DNA from: an uncultured Lachnospiraceae bacterium
GTDB taxonomy: Bacteria > Bacillota > Clostridia > Lachnospirales > Lachnospiraceae
Length of the DNA: 7,711 bases
Assembly: GCA_949346185.1 (NCBI GenBank)
Contig: CASGVX010000096.1
Coordinates: forward strand, 1-7,711
Direction: 5' to 3'
The notes beneath the pieces were generated by a model that saw nothing but the letters and a program-made list of their open reading frames with translations, ran no database searches and was not told where the DNA came from. A program made the translations under genes and the position numbers. Below are positions 6,579 to 7,711 of this stretch, one piece after another. Positions within the stretch are counted from its first letter, which is position 1. Every line of letters begins with the position of its first letter.

Positions 6579-6607
6579 TTGCATCCTATCATTAAAAATG
6601 TTACAAT
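6579..6607 (+). promoter_or_regulatory. Candidate promoter of the U32 gene
   Basis: TTGCAT (6579-6584), a 17-bp spacer and TACAAT (6602-6607). Expected start of transcription is near 6614, about 110 nt ahead of the U32 start codon. The leader then runs straight into the hairpin at 6637-6664. Confidence 0.5.
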
Positions 6608-6636
6608 GGAAAAAATGGCATTTGGCATAGAGCGAG

Positions 6637-6664
6637 AAGGGCTGGAAAAATCTAGTCCTTTTTT
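6637..6664 (+). terminator. Intrinsic terminator within the U32 leader (possible attenuator)
   Basis: AAGGGCTGG (6637-6645) pairs with CTAGTCCTT (6652-6660), nine pairs with two G-U, around a six-base A-rich loop. The run TTTTTT (6659-6664) overlaps the stem end. It points along the plus strand, where the only candidate transcript is the one that would start near 6614 and continue into the U32 gene. It may be a conditional attenuator, or the end of a very short RNA. Confidence 0.6.
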
Positions 6665-6724
6665 GCTAACTATAAACAGGTCATACGCTTGTTGTGTTTT
6701 TGCATGGATAGAATGGAGAGGATT

Positions 6725-7711
6725 ATGTTAGAGAATGGAAAGCCGGAACTTCTAGTGCCTGCCAGCAGTCTGGAGGTTCTGAAGGTAGCGGTGATTTATG
6801 GAGCGGATGCGGTATATATCGGGGGCGATCTGTACGGATTGCGGGCGAAGGCGAAGAACTTTTCCATGGAGGAGATGGAGGAGGGAATTGCATTTGCCCA
6901 TGCCCATGGGAAGCGGGTGTTCGTCACGGCGAATATTACGGCTCATAACAGGGATTTGGAGGGGATCCGGAGGTATTTTGAAGCGTTGAAAAAGATCGGC
7001 CCCGACGCCTTGATTATTTCTGACCCCGGGGTATTTGCTATTGCTAGGGAGGTATGCCCGGAAATCGAGGTGCATATCAGCACGCAGGCAAATAATGTGA
7101 ATTTTGGGACATATCTTTTCTGGCACCAGCAGGGAGCCAGGCGGGTGGTTTCTGCCAGGGAACTGACGATAGGGGAGATAAAGGAAATTCGGGAAAATAT
7201 TCCCCAGGAGCTGGAGATTGAAACTTTTGTTCACGGCGCCATGTGCATTTCCTATTCCGGCAGGTGCCTCCTGAGCAATTATTTTACAGGGAGGGATGCC
7301 AACCTAGGTGCCTGTACCCATCCCTGCCGTTGGAAATACTATCTTATGGAGGAGAACCGTCCCGGGGAATATCTTCCGGTGGAGGAGAATGAGCGGGGAA
7401 CGTATATTTTTAATTCCAAGGATTTGTGCATGATAGAGCATATTCCGGACTTGGTGGAGGCCGGGATTGACAGCTTTAAAATCGAGGGGCGGATGAAGAC
7501 GGCTCTTTACGTGGCGGATGTGGCTAGGACATACCGACAGGCCATTGATGATTATTTTGCCTCTCCAGAGCTGTATGAATCCCGTCTGGAGTATTATCGG
7601 CAGGAGATATCAAAGTGCACGTACCGGCAGTATACCACGGGATTTTTCTATGGGCCTGCAACTCATGAGTCTCAGGTTTATGACAATAGCACCTATGTGA
7701 AGGAATATACC
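6725..7711 (+). CDS. U32-family protein, TrhP-type tRNA hydroxylation factor (3' end outside window)
   Basis: ATG at 6725 follows GGAGAGG (6715-6721). The frame stays open for 329 codons to the edge of the window. It opens with PELLVPASSLEVLKVAVIYGADAVYIGG (7-34), the TIM-barrel start of peptidase family U32, and continues with GPDALIISDPG (92-102), HISTQANNVNFGT (117-129) and FVHGAMCISYSGRC (168-181). Then come CTHPCRW (197-203), NSKDLCMI (230-237) and KIEGRMK (252-258). Cys174, Cys181, Cys197 and Cys201 keep the CX6C-X15-CX3C pattern of E. coli YegQ/TrhP; Cys235 is an extra candidate Fe-S ligand. TrhP proteins act in the cytoplasm, making 5-hydroxyuridine at the tRNA wobble base from prephenate; older annotation calls them collagenase-like peptidases. 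Compared with about 400-450 residues in the family, the C-terminal domain of perhaps 80-100 residues is missing. Family firm, TrhP role inferred. Confidence 0.93.
   Translation, partial: MLENGKPELLVPASSLEVLKVAVIYGADAVYIGGDLYGLRAKAKNFSMEEMEEGIAFAHAHGKRVFVTANITAHNRDLEGIRRYFEALKKIGPDALIISDPGVFAIAREVCPEIEVHISTQANNVNFGTYLFWHQQGARRVVSARELTIGEIKEIRENIPQELEIETFVHGAMCISYSGRCLLSNYFTGRDANLGACTHPCRWKYYLMEENRPGEYLPVEENERGTYIFNSKDLCMIEHIPDLVEAGIDSFKIEGRMKTALYVADVARTYRQAIDDYFASPELYESRLEYYRQEISKCTYRQYTTGFFYGPATHESQVYDNSTYVKEYT

Noticed and set aside
6752..7234. 160-codon minus-strand ORF
   Set aside because: A shadow of the U32 gene, whose plus-strand frame carries clear conserved motifs throughout.

Overview
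The window looks like chromosomal DNA from a low-to-moderate G+C Gram-positive anaerobe, most likely a Clostridia/Lachnospiraceae-type gut bacterium. This rests on strong AGGAGG-type ribosome binding sites, TTGACA/TATAAT-like promoters, intrinsic hairpin terminators, and the kind of genes present. The genus is an inference and cannot be fixed from this sequence alone.

Layout: (1) 3-1001 is the 3' part of a family 2 (GT-A) glycosyltransferase that runs in from the left. (2) 1104-1214 is a possible 36-residue ORF whose stop overlaps an ATG of the next gene. (3) 1202-3748 encodes an 848-residue multi-spanning membrane protein of GT-C-like build; with the glycosyltransferase it suggests the end of a cell-surface polysaccharide locus. 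(4) 3960-5357 is a complete Na+-dependent transporter of the SNF/NSS family behind its own candidate promoter, an independent unit. (5) 5358-6022 has no gene I can name; its first 400 bases are open on both strands and rich in inverted repeats. (6) 5920-6500 on the minus strand is a compact block of two small ORFs, each with a textbook ribosome binding site. The second (63 residues) also has a near-consensus promoter, a palindrome over the -10 box and its own terminator. (7) 6579-7711 on the plus strand is a promoter, then an intrinsic terminator within the leader, then a U32-family (TrhP-type) protein that runs off the right edge.

How they work together: the two left-hand proteins probably act in one envelope-glycan pathway. 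The transporter and the U32 protein (probably tRNA hydroxylation) are unrelated housekeeping or accessory functions. The stretch 5358-6500 between them looks like accessory DNA, either inserted or decayed, and is the most unusual part of the window. I did not find a clearly new system. The best candidates are the self-contained minus-strand small-protein cassette, including an in-frame C-terminal remnant beyond two tandem stop codons, and the attenuator-like leader of the U32 gene.
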